Below the pieces are notes generated by a model that was not told where the DNA came from, searched no databases, and saw nothing but the letters and a program-made list of their open reading frames with translations. The translations under genes and the position numbers were made by a program. Below, piece after piece: positions 52,244 to 60,779 of a stretch of 64,000 nucleotides of DNA. Each line of letters opens with the position of its first letter. Position 1 is the stretch's first letter. This DNA is from Capnocytophaga catalasegens (GTDB lineage: Bacteria; Bacteroidota; Bacteroidia; Flavobacteriales; Flavobacteriaceae), in assembly GCF_026005215.1 (NCBI RefSeq), contig NZ_BPMA01000065.1, positions 31,239-95,238 on the forward strand, read 5' to 3'.

Positions 52244-52960
52244 TTATAATACTTTGTGGTTTAGAAATTCGTTGAAAGCCTCTCTATGTTGTTCTGCAAT
52301 AGTGAAACGTTATTTGCCGAGGATAATTTGGTTACGTTCTATTTCTTGTACTTTGTTTAAAGCAACTATAAAAGACCTATGTACTCTCATAAACTTATCA
52401 GAAGGGAGTTGTTCTGTCAGTTTTTTTTTAAACTCAATAATGTAAGAATAGGTGTAGCTTGTGAGGTAAGATAAATTTTTACATAATCTTTTAGACCTTC
52501 AATATAGATAATGTCATCATAATTGATTTTGAATTGCTTATAATCTGATTTGATAAACATATAATTTATTTGTTGTTGATTTTCAGCAATGGGAGAAATT
52601 ATTATTTTTTGAACTTTTTCAACAGCTTCCAAAAATTCTGAATAATTAAAAGGTTTTAGCAAATAACCAATGGCATTAACCTTGTAGCTCTCTATGGCAT
52701 ATTGGTCAAAAGCTGTAGTGAAAATAATTTTGTGACATAATTGGGATTTTTTTGCAAAGTTCGAGACCTGCAAGTTCAGGCATTTGAATATCCATAAAAA
52801 TAATGTCTATAATTACGGTCGTATCATAGAAAAATTGTAATATATCAATAGCATTAGAAAATTTTCCTTTCAATTCCAAAGAAAGCGTTTTCAATACATA
52901 ACTTTCTATTAAATTTAGCGCCATTGGTTCATCATCAATAATTATGCAGAATAATTTCAT
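52244..52960 (-). pseudogene. LytTR-family response regulator, inactivated
   Basis: Reading through the damage gives a normal LytTR regulator of about 235 residues. The receiver has IIDDEPMALNLIESYV and FMDIQMPELAGLEL, then FTTAFDQYAIESYKVNAIGY and LLKPFNYSEFLEAV. The LytTR DNA-binding domain follows, with YIEGLKDYVKIYL, LPSDKFMRVHRSFIVALNKV and QHREAFNEFLNHKVL. Three lesions break it: a frameshift at an A7 run near 52747 (after LELCKK), a frameshift in an A9 run (T9 on the plus strand, 52421-52429) and a TAA in the last part (ILGK-stop-RFTIAEQHRE). It lies next to the operator module at 53032 and belongs with the damaged kinase at 57313. Confidence 0.88.
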
Positions 52961-53031
52961 TCGATTAGAAATTTATTTGCAAAAATATATAAAATTTGTT
53001 CTTTCTAAAAAAGAAAATTCTGATTTTTTAA

Positions 53032-53060
53032 TCGATAAAAATAAGGATTTGGTCGATAAA
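53032..53060 (+). promoter_or_regulatory. Direct-repeat operator upstream of the efflux remnants
   Basis: TCGATAAA occurs at 53032-53039 and 53053-53060, 21 bp apart, the second one inside TTGGTCGATAAA. The repeat spacing (two helical turns) is that of LytTR regulator sites. The second copy starts 30 bp before the -33 box. The same arrangement occurs at 55022-55050. Confidence 0.7.
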
Positions 53061-53082
53061 ATAAACGTGTACGTATATTTTA

Positions 53083-53115
53083 TTTGAGAAAAGCATCATC
53101 GGTATTGTACTTTTG
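53083..53115 (+). promoter_or_regulatory. Promoter of the broken TolC-HlyD-MacB operon
   Basis: TTTG (53083-53086) and TACTTTTG (53108-53115) are 21 bp apart. Spacing and distance to the TCGATAAA repeats equal those of the module at 55073. Confidence 0.7.
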
Positions 53116-53227
53116 TCTCATCATTTTGATAAAGTTTTGGTTTATTTACGAAATCTCTTTGGCGAAGTTCCTTCAAAATAAAGGAGAAATTTCGTTCGGA
53201 GATTAAGTTTCTTAAAAATTCAATCGT

Positions 53228-53682
53228 ATGAAGGCAATAAAAAAAAAATATGGTTTTTGGTTGTTACTGATAATATTTCGCTGCAAGCCCAATAAAAATG
53301 GATGCTCGAACAGTGTTTGGATTACGCGTTGAAGAATAATATTCAAGTAAAGAAAACGCAACTCAGCCAGCAGTCGGCTCAAATCAATCTGAATCAAGCG
53401 AAAAACAATCGTCTGCCAAGTGTTAACGGAAGTGTTTCAGCCAATATGAATAACGGTTTGGTAATTAACCAGATTACCAATCAACGAGGAAACCAAACCG
53501 CTTGGCAAAATGTCACTATACGACAAGCTCAGCAAGAAGCCTCAAAAACGGCTTGCAATAATGCCAAATTGGTGTACGAGTTGGCTTCCAAAAAGTTTGA
53601 ATTTGATAGTTTGACAAGTACCGAACTCGCCGTAATACGCAATTCGTACCTCAATGCCGAGCAGACTTACTTGCAGATAACG
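53228..53682 (+). pseudogene. TolC-family outer-membrane efflux protein remnant
   Basis: A start with a signal-like segment (MKAIKKKYGFWLLLII) goes out of frame by one base, meets a TAA before KWMLEQCLDYALKNNIQVKK, then continues in the typical TolC style (SQQSAQINLNQAKNNRLPSV). It jumps to a late part (KLVYELASKKFEFDSLTSTE, then LAVIRNSYLNAEQTYLQI). About 430 residues are expected; only about 150 remain, so large internal deletions have occurred. The end is fused directly to HlyD sequence at about 53676. It cannot make a working channel. Confidence 0.88.
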
Positions 53683-54147
53683 TAGTTACTTACACGGTAA
53701 TTATCGAAGCAGAAAATTCGCAGGAAAAACTAAAACCTGGGCTTACGGTTACCATTACAATTTTTACAAACGAACTGAAAGGCATTCTTTTTACTTTCAA
53801 CCAAAGCAATCAATGTGAATATGGATGCACAGCTTCTGGCTCAATATTATACACAACAAATCCAAGCCCAAATACCTGAAGCCAAATTTAGCAAAGGAAA
53901 AACTCAATACATCTGGGTAAAAAATCCTGACGGAAGCCTCGTTCAGAAAGAAATTACCATCGGGAATAGTGATGGCATCAATGTGGAAGTTGTAAACGGA
54001 CTTTCGCAAGGCGAGGTTATGGTAGGTTTACAGAGTGCTTCGCAACAAGCGGGAGCTTCGGCAAATGGAAGTAGCAGCCCATTTATGCCAACACCACCGA
54101 AGCGAAATAACTCCAAATCAACACAAAATCAACCGCCGAGTAGATAG
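53676..54147 (+). pseudogene. HlyD/MacA-family membrane fusion protein, 3' remnant
   Basis: The reading frame starts in the beta-barrel region of a MacA-like adaptor (DNVVTYTVIIEAENSQEKLK, then PGLTVTITIFTNELKGIL). It shifts frame by one base near 53790, and goes on STKAINVNMDAQLLAQYYTQ, then YIWVKNPDGSLVQKEITIG and a Ser/Pro-rich tail. The N-terminal two thirds, with the signal peptide, coiled coil and lipoyl domain, are gone. It follows the TolC remnant without a gap, so one deletion removed the TolC end and the HlyD start together. Confidence 0.86.
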
Positions 54148-54217
54148 ATACACATAAAAACATCTCTCTGAACGATTTTTCAAACACAATTACGAACATT
54201 AGTAAAAAAAGAAACCA

Positions 54218-54963
54218 ATGAGCAAACCTATCATCCATATCGAAAACCTAAAAAGGGAATTTAAAATGGGAAGCGAAGTCGTCCAAGCTCTCAAAGGAGT
54301 GAATTTGACCATTACCGAAGGCGAATTTGTTACCATAATGGGACCCAGCGGTTCGGGTAAATCCACCTTGCTGAATATATTAGGATGTTTAGACCGCCCC
54401 ACGCAAGGCGATTATTGGTTGGACGGAATTTCCATCCGCGAGGCATCAAAAATGACTTAGCAAACGTGCGAAATACCAAAATCGGGTTTATTTTTCAGTC
54501 GTATAACCTTTTGGCTCGTACCACTGCTATTGAAAACGTAGAACTTCCGCTATTATACAACCCTAAAATATCAACAAAGGAACGTCGTGAACGAGCTGTC
54601 GAAGCCCTCATTAAAGTGGGATTGGAAAGTCGGCTGAATCATATCCCGAGTGAGCTTTCGGGCGGACAACAACAGCGTGTGGCCATTGCTCGTTCTTTGG
54701 TAAACGACCCCGTGATTTTGCTCGCCGATGAAGCTACGGGCAATCTTGATACCAAAACCTCATACGAGGTAATGGAACTCTTCCAAGAGTTGAACGATAA
54801 AGACAGTACCATCGGGTTTGTTACTCACGAGGACGACATTGCACAGTTTAGCAAACGCACTGTGGTGCTTAAGGACGGAAATATAATCAGTGATAAGGAA
54901 GTTGAGAACCGATTCTTTGCCACTGAGGAGCTGGCTAAGCTAAAAGCAGCAAAAAACCATTGA
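54218..54963 (+). pseudogene. MacB-type ABC transporter ATP-binding protein, frameshifted
   Basis: The ATPase is complete except for one short deletion. Walker A is in [20 protein letters not shown] near 49-68, the signature is [16 protein letters not shown], and Walker B is [14 protein letters not shown]. The frame breaks at about 54456, after REASKMT: the next residues (normally a few acidic ones, then [11 protein letters not shown]) are in another frame, which fits loss of about 10 bases. The gene therefore gives an 80-residue stub. The MacB/FtsX permease genes that should follow are missing. Confidence 0.88.
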
Positions 54964-55021
54964 TATTGCCTCAAAAACTATCACCATAAGCAGAAATATT
55001 TAGAAATTGAATATCCGTTGG

Positions 55022-55050
55022 TCGATAAAATCCGCTTGTTGGTCGATAAA
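55022..55050 (+). promoter_or_regulatory. Direct-repeat operator upstream of the carbohydrate-binding lipoprotein gene
   Basis: TTGGTCGATAAAA occurs twice, with TCGATAAA at 55022-55029 and 55043-55050, 21 bp apart. The second copy starts 30 bp before the -33 box, the same geometry as at 53032-53060. This looks like a LytTR-type site. Confidence 0.75.
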
Positions 55051-55072
55051 AAGCCTGTAAATATATATCTTA

Positions 55073-55105
55073 TTTGTTTTTAGAAGCTAAGTGATTATAT
55101 CTTTG
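55073..55105 (+). promoter_or_regulatory. Promoter of the carbohydrate-binding lipoprotein gene
   Basis: TTTG (55073-55076) and TATCTTTG (55098-55105) are 21 bp apart. The long spacing, at the upper limit, fits a promoter that needs an activator. Leader to the ATG at 55178 is about 65 nt. Confidence 0.75.
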
Positions 55106-55177
55106 TATCAGAAAGTTAGAGGAATAACGCCCGAGAGAAATTTTATAAAGAAGTATAACTAAAAAAATCAAACAACA

Positions 55178-56728
55178 ATGAAAAAAACATTCGTTTCAGC
55201 CAGTAATATCCGTACTTTGTTCTACGGTTTGGCATCGGTAGCTGTATTGTCGTTTACAGCGTGTGGAAAAGATGACGCTATCATCACTGATAGTACCACA
55301 AATTCAAGTTCTACAACGATAACTAATTCCGGAACTACCACCACAGCCAGTGGAATTACCATAACATCGCCTAATCTTAGCTCATCGAGTAGTTTGGGAA
55401 CCACCGATAAGGGTACAAATACCGACGATGTGTTTAGTAATCACAATTTTGCCAATACGGTTACTATCATTTATAATGGAAAATCGGCAGTGGTTACAAA
55501 TAATATCTCTGGGGTAACATATACACAGGACGGAGCCAATATTGTAATCAATTCGACTGCTTCGGGTGTGAATTATGCCGTTTCGGGGACAACAACCAGC
55601 GGTTCGCTTAAAATATATAGTGATGATTTGTTCCGTTTGAGCCTAAATAGTGCCAACATTACCAGCACGGATCGCCCTGCTATCAATATTCAGTCGAGTC
55701 AAAAGGCATTTGTAGTGGTTTCAGGTTCAAATACTTTGACCGATACTTCTTCCTATACCTCTGTAACCTCGGAGGAGGACGCCAAAGGAACATTTTTTAG
55801 CGAAGGAGACCTAATTTTCTCCGGAAGTGGAAGCCTTTCTGTGTCGGGGAACTACAAACACGGCATCGTGAGTGATAATTATATAAGAATTGCCGATGTT
55901 ACCATCAACGTAAGCAAAGCTACATCGCACGCAATACAAACAAATGATGCTGTGTACATCGATAGTGGGACACTTAACCTTACCGCTACCAAAGATGGTA
56001 TACAATGTGAGGCCGGGCAAATATATATTAACGACGGAACTATAGATATTAACGCCGGCGACGACGGAATCACCTCTTCGTACGATGATGATAGCTCTAT
56101 CAATGCCAATTTGACCATCAACGGAGGAACAATTACCATCAATGCCGTTGCGGAAGGCTTGGAAGCTAAAAGAATATTGACCATTAACGGCGGAAGTATC
56201 TACATCAAGGCTGCGGATGACGCCATCAACGCTGGGGAAGCCCTTTACTTCAACGGAGGGAAGACTTTTGCTTACTCAACAGGCAATGATGCTCTTGATA
56301 CGAACGGAAAACTTGGAATTACTGGCGGAATTGTCGTTGTAGTAGGAACAGCAGCTGCTCCCGAAACAAGCGTGGACGCTACAGCAGAAGATAGCTCGTA
56401 CGAATCAGGATTCTCAATCACCGGAGGATACTTAGTGGCTATCGGATCACGAAACACGCCCGATGTACCACTAACATCATCAATGCAAAAGACAGTAATG
56501 CTTGGCGGACTATCAGCATCGGCACAAATAATAAACATAACGTCCGATTTCGGAACAGAAATAGTAACGTTCAAAGCTCCCGTGGCGTTTTCACACATAA
56601 TGTTCTCTAATTCCGAAGTAACAAACGGAACGTACAAGATATACACAGGAGGTTCTGTAACAAGTGGAGAAGATTTTTACGGAGTTTATACTTCTGGAAC
56701 ATACTCAGGAGGCACTTCTTCAACATAA
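55178..56728 (+). CDS. Cthe_2159-like carbohydrate-binding lipoprotein, truncated by a premature stop
   Basis: A 516-residue exported protein with a lipoprotein signal (FYGLASVAVLSFTAC, lipobox Cys near 29), a Ser/Thr-rich linker (about 35-75), and a right-handed parallel beta-helix of the carbohydrate-binding Cthe_2159 type. Rungs repeat phrases like INGGTITINA, INGGSIYIKA and ITGGIVVVVG, and DGITSS / DALDT loops suit calcium. The TAA at 56726-56728 seems premature: the same frame continues for 21 codons (FTVSGQVTSFGGNTRRGVRG) to a TAA at 56792. It is one of two genes behind the TCGATAAA operator. Confidence 0.85.
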   Translation: MKKTFVSASNIRTLFYGLASVAVLSFTACGKDDAIITDSTTNSSSTTITNSGTTTTASGITITSPNLSSSSSLGTTDKGTNTDDVFSNHNFANTVTIIYNGKSAVVTNNISGVTYTQDGANIVINSTASGVNYAVSGTTTSGSLKIYSDDLFRLSLNSANITSTDRPAINIQSSQKAFVVVSGSNTLTDTSSYTSVTSEEDAKGTFFSEGDLIFSGSGSLSVSGNYKHGIVSDNYIRIADVTINVSKATSHAIQTNDAVYIDSGTLNLTATKDGIQCEAGQIYINDGTIDINAGDDGITSSYDDDSSINANLTINGGTITINAVAEGLEAKRILTINGGSIYIKAADDAINAGEALYFNGGKTFAYSTGNDALDTNGKLGITGGIVVVVGTAAAPETSVDATAEDSSYESGFSITGGYLVAIGSRNTPDVPLTSSMQKTVMLGGLSASAQIINITSDFGTEIVTFKAPVAFSHIMFSNSEVTNGTYKIYTGGSVTSGEDFYGVYTSGTYSGGTSST

Positions 56729-56830
56729 TTTACAGTTAGCGGACAAGTAACAAGCTTTGGAGGAAATACCCGAAGAGGCGTACGAGGTTGGTAATACTAA
56801 ATATAGCAAACTTAAGTCTGTTTTGTTCAA

Positions 56831-56859
56831 TGTAGGGGCGTATTTTGTATGCCCTTACT
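56831..56859. repeat. REP-like palindrome
   Basis: GTAGGGGCGTA (56832-56842) pairs with TATGCCCTTAC (56848-56858) with two G-T pairs. The GTAGGGGC...GCCC core is that of small interspersed palindromes found in many genomes. It sits in the 518-bp gap between the lipoprotein and the kinase genes. Confidence 0.55.
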
Positions 56860-56955
56860 TGTAATAGTAGAAATAATTTGTTTAAAATCATTACTATTTT
56901 GTTATAAACACATTTCATTTTATCTCAAATAACCAAAAATTGATTAAAAATATCC

Positions 56956-57003
56956 AATATTAGTTTCGTAACACGCAATATTGGTTTAATAACATATAAT
57001 ATT
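56956..57003. repeat. Three in-phase AATATT repeats 21 bp apart
   Basis: AATATTAGTTTCGTAACA (56956), AATATTGGTTTAATAACA (56977) and AATATTATG (56998) start exactly 21 bp apart, and the first two share AATATT-GTTT-TAAC. The spacing equals that of the TCGATAAA repeats, but the sequence differs. They lie about 310 bp before the sensor kinase gene. Confidence 0.5.
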
Positions 57004-57010
57004 ATGTAGA

Positions 57011-57028
57011 GGCAAATCATTATTTGCC
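57011..57028. repeat. Small inverted repeat in the kinase upstream region
   Basis: GGCAAAT and ATTTGCC with a 4-nt loop, preceded by GTAGA as in the larger palindrome at 56831. Beyond it, 57030-57312 is AT-rich and shows only a -7 box TATATTTG (57280-57287) before the kinase ATG. Confidence 0.45.
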
Positions 57029-57312
57029 AAAAAACAACTAATATCAATTCAAAAATAAATAAAATTAAATACATAATAGATAATTTTGACATAAAACATA
57101 CAGACTAAAATAAGAAATAAACTATTTTATATAAAAAATATATACAAATATCAAATAAATACAAACAATAACTAAAAAAAAATAGAATTAGAGATACTGA
57201 AAATTCATTTCAAATAACTTAAAAATTCTATTTTTATATTTTTTGATATAAATAAAAGGAAATTTTGTAGGAAAAAGTATATATTTGTAACCTAATAAAG
57301 TCAAAAATAATA

Positions 57313-58263
57313 ATGAATCAAACAGAAAAGAAGATATTACTTCCCGTTATGCACATTTTGTTGTGGGTAGTAGTCTTTGTTGTCCCCATACTTATTTTCG
57401 CTTCGGAAGGAAAACCCATTCTTGAGACACTGGAACGCTCGACGATGCAATTACCTTTTTTTATGATTCTTTTTTATATCAACTATTGTTGGTTAATAGA
57501 GAACTTTTTGTTCAAAAGGAAGGCTTTGCTGTTTGTTCTTATCAACTTGTTTTTGATTTTATTGGTTTCGAATCTAAAATTTGAGGTTCTTTTCAATGTT
57601 TCTTTCGAAAATGCTCCTCTGCCACCCGACAAACATCCAAAAACACCGCCCAAAGGCTTTGTTTATTTCGATTTTGTGGTGAATTTGTTGCCCGTGATTA
57701 CTTCGATAGCTATAAAATACGCTCAGCGGTTCTTTATTTTGGAGTTGGAACAGAAAGAAATGGCAGCTACCAAGCTCCACGTTGAGTTACAGCACCTCAA
57801 ATACCAATTGCAGCCGCATTTTTTCTTCAATGCGTTGAATAATATCTATTCGCTTATCGTTTTCGACCCCGATAAGGCACAAAAGAGCGTACATAGTTTG
57901 AGCAAACTGATGCGGCTTCGCCTCACGGAGAAAACTATCGTTACCACGGACTTCCCAACGGAGGTTCTGCAGGTAGAAATAGCCCCGCTATTGCTTATTA
58001 CTTTGGTGGAAAACGCATTTAAGCACGGTGTTTCGGCAACAACGACTACCCAGATTCATTTTTCTATCAAAAGTGATGAAAAAATGATTTGCTTTACCGC
58101 TGAAAATACCTTACTTGCCAAACAAAATAGCGATTTGTACAGTTCAAGTATCGGCATCGACAATCTGCGTAAGCAATTAAACCTGATTTATCCCAACCGA
58201 AACGCTTATACTATCACCACCGAAGGTGGAAAATACAAATCGGAGATTGTTATCCAGATTTAG
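57313..58263 (+). CDS. LytS/YehU-type sensor histidine kinase with an internal deletion
   Basis: The 316-residue kinase has four N-terminal membrane helices (to about 140), a coiled segment, the His_kinase domain with phospho-acceptor His169 in QLQPHFFFNALNN, and HATPase with N box LVENAFKHGV near 231-240 and GIDNLRKQLNLIYP. Family members have about 35-40 residues between the SKLMR helix and the second LMRLRL helix. Here these two are joined in one SKLMRLRLTEKTIVTTDF (about 197-214), as if recombination at a repeated LMR removed the piece. Activity is therefore doubtful. It was probably the partner of the broken LytTR regulator at 52244-52960. Confidence 0.85.
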   Translation: MNQTEKKILLPVMHILLWVVVFVVPILIFASEGKPILETLERSTMQLPFFMILFYINYCWLIENFLFKRKALLFVLINLFLILLVSNLKFEVLFNVSFENAPLPPDKHPKTPPKGFVYFDFVVNLLPVITSIAIKYAQRFFILELEQKEMAATKLHVELQHLKYQLQPHFFFNALNNIYSLIVFDPDKAQKSVHSLSKLMRLRLTEKTIVTTDFPTEVLQVEIAPLLLITLVENAFKHGVSATTTTQIHFSIKSDEKMICFTAENTLLAKQNSDLYSSSIGIDNLRKQLNLIYPNRNAYTITTEGGKYKSEIVIQI

Positions 58264-58358
58264 ATATTTTGTTTTAAATATATTTTTCAGAAAAATTTCT
58301 TTAAGTTTTTGTGTATAAAAAAAAAATCGTACCTTGCGAGACTTATATAGAAATTTCG

Positions 58359-59540
58359 ATGAAAGATGATTTTTTAAAATACCAAGCTCCTACCTCGTTG
58401 TATCCGTTAGGATTAGAAGTAGCTCGCGCTCAAGGGAATTATATTTATGATACCCAAGGAAAAGCGTATTTGGATTTTGTAGCAGGAGTTTCAGCTTGTA
58501 CATTGGGACATTGCCATCCGAAAGTAGTCAAAGCCATACAAGAACAAGTAGCTCAATATATGCACGTAATGGTTTATGGAGAATATGCTCAACAACCCGC
58601 AGTAGAATACTGCAAACGCTTAGCAGAACTCTTACCTAAACCATTGGAAATGACTTATTTGGTCAATTCGGGAACAGAAGCTATTGAAGGAAGCATGAAA
58701 CTTGCTAAGCGAGCTACAGGGCGTTCACAAATTATTGCAGCTCGCTATGCGTATCATGGTAATACGCAGGGTTCGCTTAGTATTATGGATTATGAACTTC
58801 GCAAGCAACCATTTCGACCACTTTTGCCGGATGTTGATTGGATTGAATTTAATAATGAAGCAGATTTAGCTCGTATTACACATCGTACAGCAGGGGTTGT
58901 TCTTGAAACAATACAAGGAGGAGCAGGATTTATCACTCCTGAAAATAATTATTTGTCAAAAGTAAAAAAGCGCTGTGAGCAAGTAGGAGCTTTGCTTATT
59001 TTGGATGAAATACAACCTGGATTTGGTCGTACAGGAAAGCTTTTTGGTTTTCAAAATTATGATGTAGTACCTGATATTCTTGCTATTGGTAAAGGAATGG
59101 CAAGCGGGCTTCCTTGCGGGGCGTTTGTTGCTTCTCGCCAGTTGATGATGTTATTGGCAGATAATCCTAAAATGTCTCATATTACGACTTTTGGAGGGAA
59201 TCCTGTTATAGCTGCGGCATCACTTGCAACGCTCAATGAGCTTATTTCAACCGATATGATGGAACAAACCCTTGAAAAAGAATCTCTTTTCAGAAGGTTA
59301 TTAAAACATCGCAAAATCAAAGAAGTACGCGGAAAAGGACTTATGCTTGCTGCTATTGTAGAAGATGCCGATTTAGCAAATCATATTATATTGTATGCTC
59401 ATCAGAGAGGCTATATTTTCTTTTGGCTACTTTTTGAACTTCGGGCAGTTCGTATTTCGCCACCATTGACAATTACGAAAGATGAGATAAAAAAAGGTTG
59501 TGAGATAATACTTGAAGCTATTGATGCTTACAATGGCTGA
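58359..59540 (+). CDS. Class III aminotransferase (aspartate aminotransferase family)
   Basis: A 393-residue PLP enzyme of the ornithine/acetylornithine aminotransferase group. Motifs are LVNSGTEAIEGSMKLAKRAT near 101-120 (PLP phosphate), LILDEIQPGFGRTGKLFGFQ near 213-232 (Asp216 to the pyridine ring) and AIGKGMASGLPCG near 242-254 with Schiff-base Lys245. The substrate is probably an omega-amino acid or acylated amino acid. A promoter (TTTG 58308-58311, TACCTTGC 58330-58337) makes the earlier frame start at 58311 impossible, so I start at the ATG 58359. It stands alone. Confidence 0.93.
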   Translation: MKDDFLKYQAPTSLYPLGLEVARAQGNYIYDTQGKAYLDFVAGVSACTLGHCHPKVVKAIQEQVAQYMHVMVYGEYAQQPAVEYCKRLAELLPKPLEMTYLVNSGTEAIEGSMKLAKRATGRSQIIAARYAYHGNTQGSLSIMDYELRKQPFRPLLPDVDWIEFNNEADLARITHRTAGVVLETIQGGAGFITPENNYLSKVKKRCEQVGALLILDEIQPGFGRTGKLFGFQNYDVVPDILAIGKGMASGLPCGAFVASRQLMMLLADNPKMSHITTFGGNPVIAAASLATLNELISTDMMEQTLEKESLFRRLLKHRKIKEVRGKGLMLAAIVEDADLANHIILYAHQRGYIFFWLLFELRAVRISPPLTITKDEIKKGCEIILEAIDAYNG

Positions 59541-59587
59541 AAATTTTTAATAAACAGATTGAAATGATTTTTTTATAGAAATATTTT

Positions 59588-60682
59588 ATGAGAAAAATAC
59601 TATTTATTTTAGTGATATTACTAAATTATTTTTCTTTTTCACAAGAAAAAAATGCGATGTCATTACTTTTTATGGGCGATATAATGGGGCACGAACCTCA
59701 GATAACATCAGCTTATGATGCAGACACCAAAACGTACAATTACGATAGTGTTTTTGCACAAATATTACCCATTATAAAACAAAACGATTTTGGAATTGCT
59801 AATTTGGAGGTAACTTTGGCAGGAGAACCCTATTCTGGTTATCCTATGTTTTCTTCGCCAGATGCGTTGGTTCAAGCTTGTAAAAAAAGCGGAATAAATG
59901 TGATGGTTACAGCTAATAATCATTCATGTGATAGAGGTAAAAAAGGAGTTGTTCGCACGCTCGATGTATTAGACTCATTGCAAATACTGCACACAGGAAC
60001 TTTTCGTAATCAACAAGAAAGAGAGGAAAAGAATTTGCTTATTTTAGAAAAAAATAATATAAAAGTTGGTATTTTAAATTATACGTATGGAACTAATGGA
60101 ATGCCCATACCAGAACCAACTATTGTCAATTTGCTTGATACGATAACCATAGTTTCGGATATAGCAAAAGCTCGAAACAAAGGATTGGATAAACTTATAG
60201 CAACAGTACATTGGGGAAATGAATATCAGCAAAGTCCGTCTAAAAAACAAGAAGAAATGGCAAATTTTTTGTTTGACAAAGGAATTGATATAATCATAGG
60301 TTCACATCCACATGTATTACAACCAATGGTGTATTATCCAGCCCAAGAACATAAAAAAGAGCAAATGATTGTTTATTCACTGGGAAATTTTGTTTCGAAT
60401 CAGCGAAAACCTAATACAGATGGTGGTGCTATGGTTAAACTTGTATTTGAAAAGGAAAATGAAACAACACAAATAGCTCAAAAAGGCTACTATTTGACGT
60501 GGGTACACAAGTATTTGGTGGGGAAAAAATATCGATACGAAATAGTCTCTTGTACACAAGCAGAACAAGGTAATTATGAATGTCTTAATGAAGAAGACAC
60601 TAAAAAAATAAAACTTTTTATTGCTAATACGAGAAAATTATTTCAAAGTAAAAATATAAACATTGAAGAAATAGTTAAATAA
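59588..60682 (+). CDS. CapA-family (PGA synthesis-like) exported protein
   Basis: The 364-residue protein has a signal peptide (KILFILVILLNYFSFSQ) and the CapA metallophosphatase-like fold. Visible are LLFMGDIMGHEPQI near 25-38, NLEVTLAG and VTANNHSCDRGKKG near 112-125, ATVHWGNEYQQSP near 204-216 and IGSHPHVLQP near 237-246. These carry the expected Asp, Asn and His metal ligands. CapA-like proteins were first known from poly-gamma-glutamate capsule export, but most Bacteroidota copies occur alone with unknown role, as here. Confidence 0.92.
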   Translation: MRKILFILVILLNYFSFSQEKNAMSLLFMGDIMGHEPQITSAYDADTKTYNYDSVFAQILPIIKQNDFGIANLEVTLAGEPYSGYPMFSSPDALVQACKKSGINVMVTANNHSCDRGKKGVVRTLDVLDSLQILHTGTFRNQQEREEKNLLILEKNNIKVGILNYTYGTNGMPIPEPTIVNLLDTITIVSDIAKARNKGLDKLIATVHWGNEYQQSPSKKQEEMANFLFDKGIDIIIGSHPHVLQPMVYYPAQEHKKEQMIVYSLGNFVSNQRKPNTDGGAMVKLVFEKENETTQIAQKGYYLTWVHKYLVGKKYRYEIVSCTQAEQGNYECLNEEDTKKIKLFIANTRKLFQSKNINIEEIVK

Positions 60683-60732
60683 CAAATTTATTTTCAATAA
60701 GATATGTTTTTTCTGAAAAAAATAAAAGAAAA

Positions 60733-60763
60733 TTTGTAGCAAATAAAAAAAATTGTATCTTTG
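60733..60763 (+). promoter_or_regulatory. tRNA-Tyr promoter
   Basis: TTTG (60733-60736) and TATCTTTG (60756-60763) are 19 bp apart, a full consensus match, 16 bp before the tRNA. Confidence 0.8.
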
Positions 60764-60779
60764 CACGCGAAAAATTAAA

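Noticed and set aside
52730..52760. Programmed frameshift in the LytTR regulator
   Set aside because: A second frameshift and a late stop occur in the same gene, and no slippery-site-plus-pseudoknot arrangement is visible.
13960..56794. Stop-codon reassignment (in-frame TAG and TAA in several conserved frames)
   Set aside because: Intact housekeeping genes end with TAA, TAG and TGA, and the interrupted frames also carry frameshifts and deletions, so they are pseudogenes.
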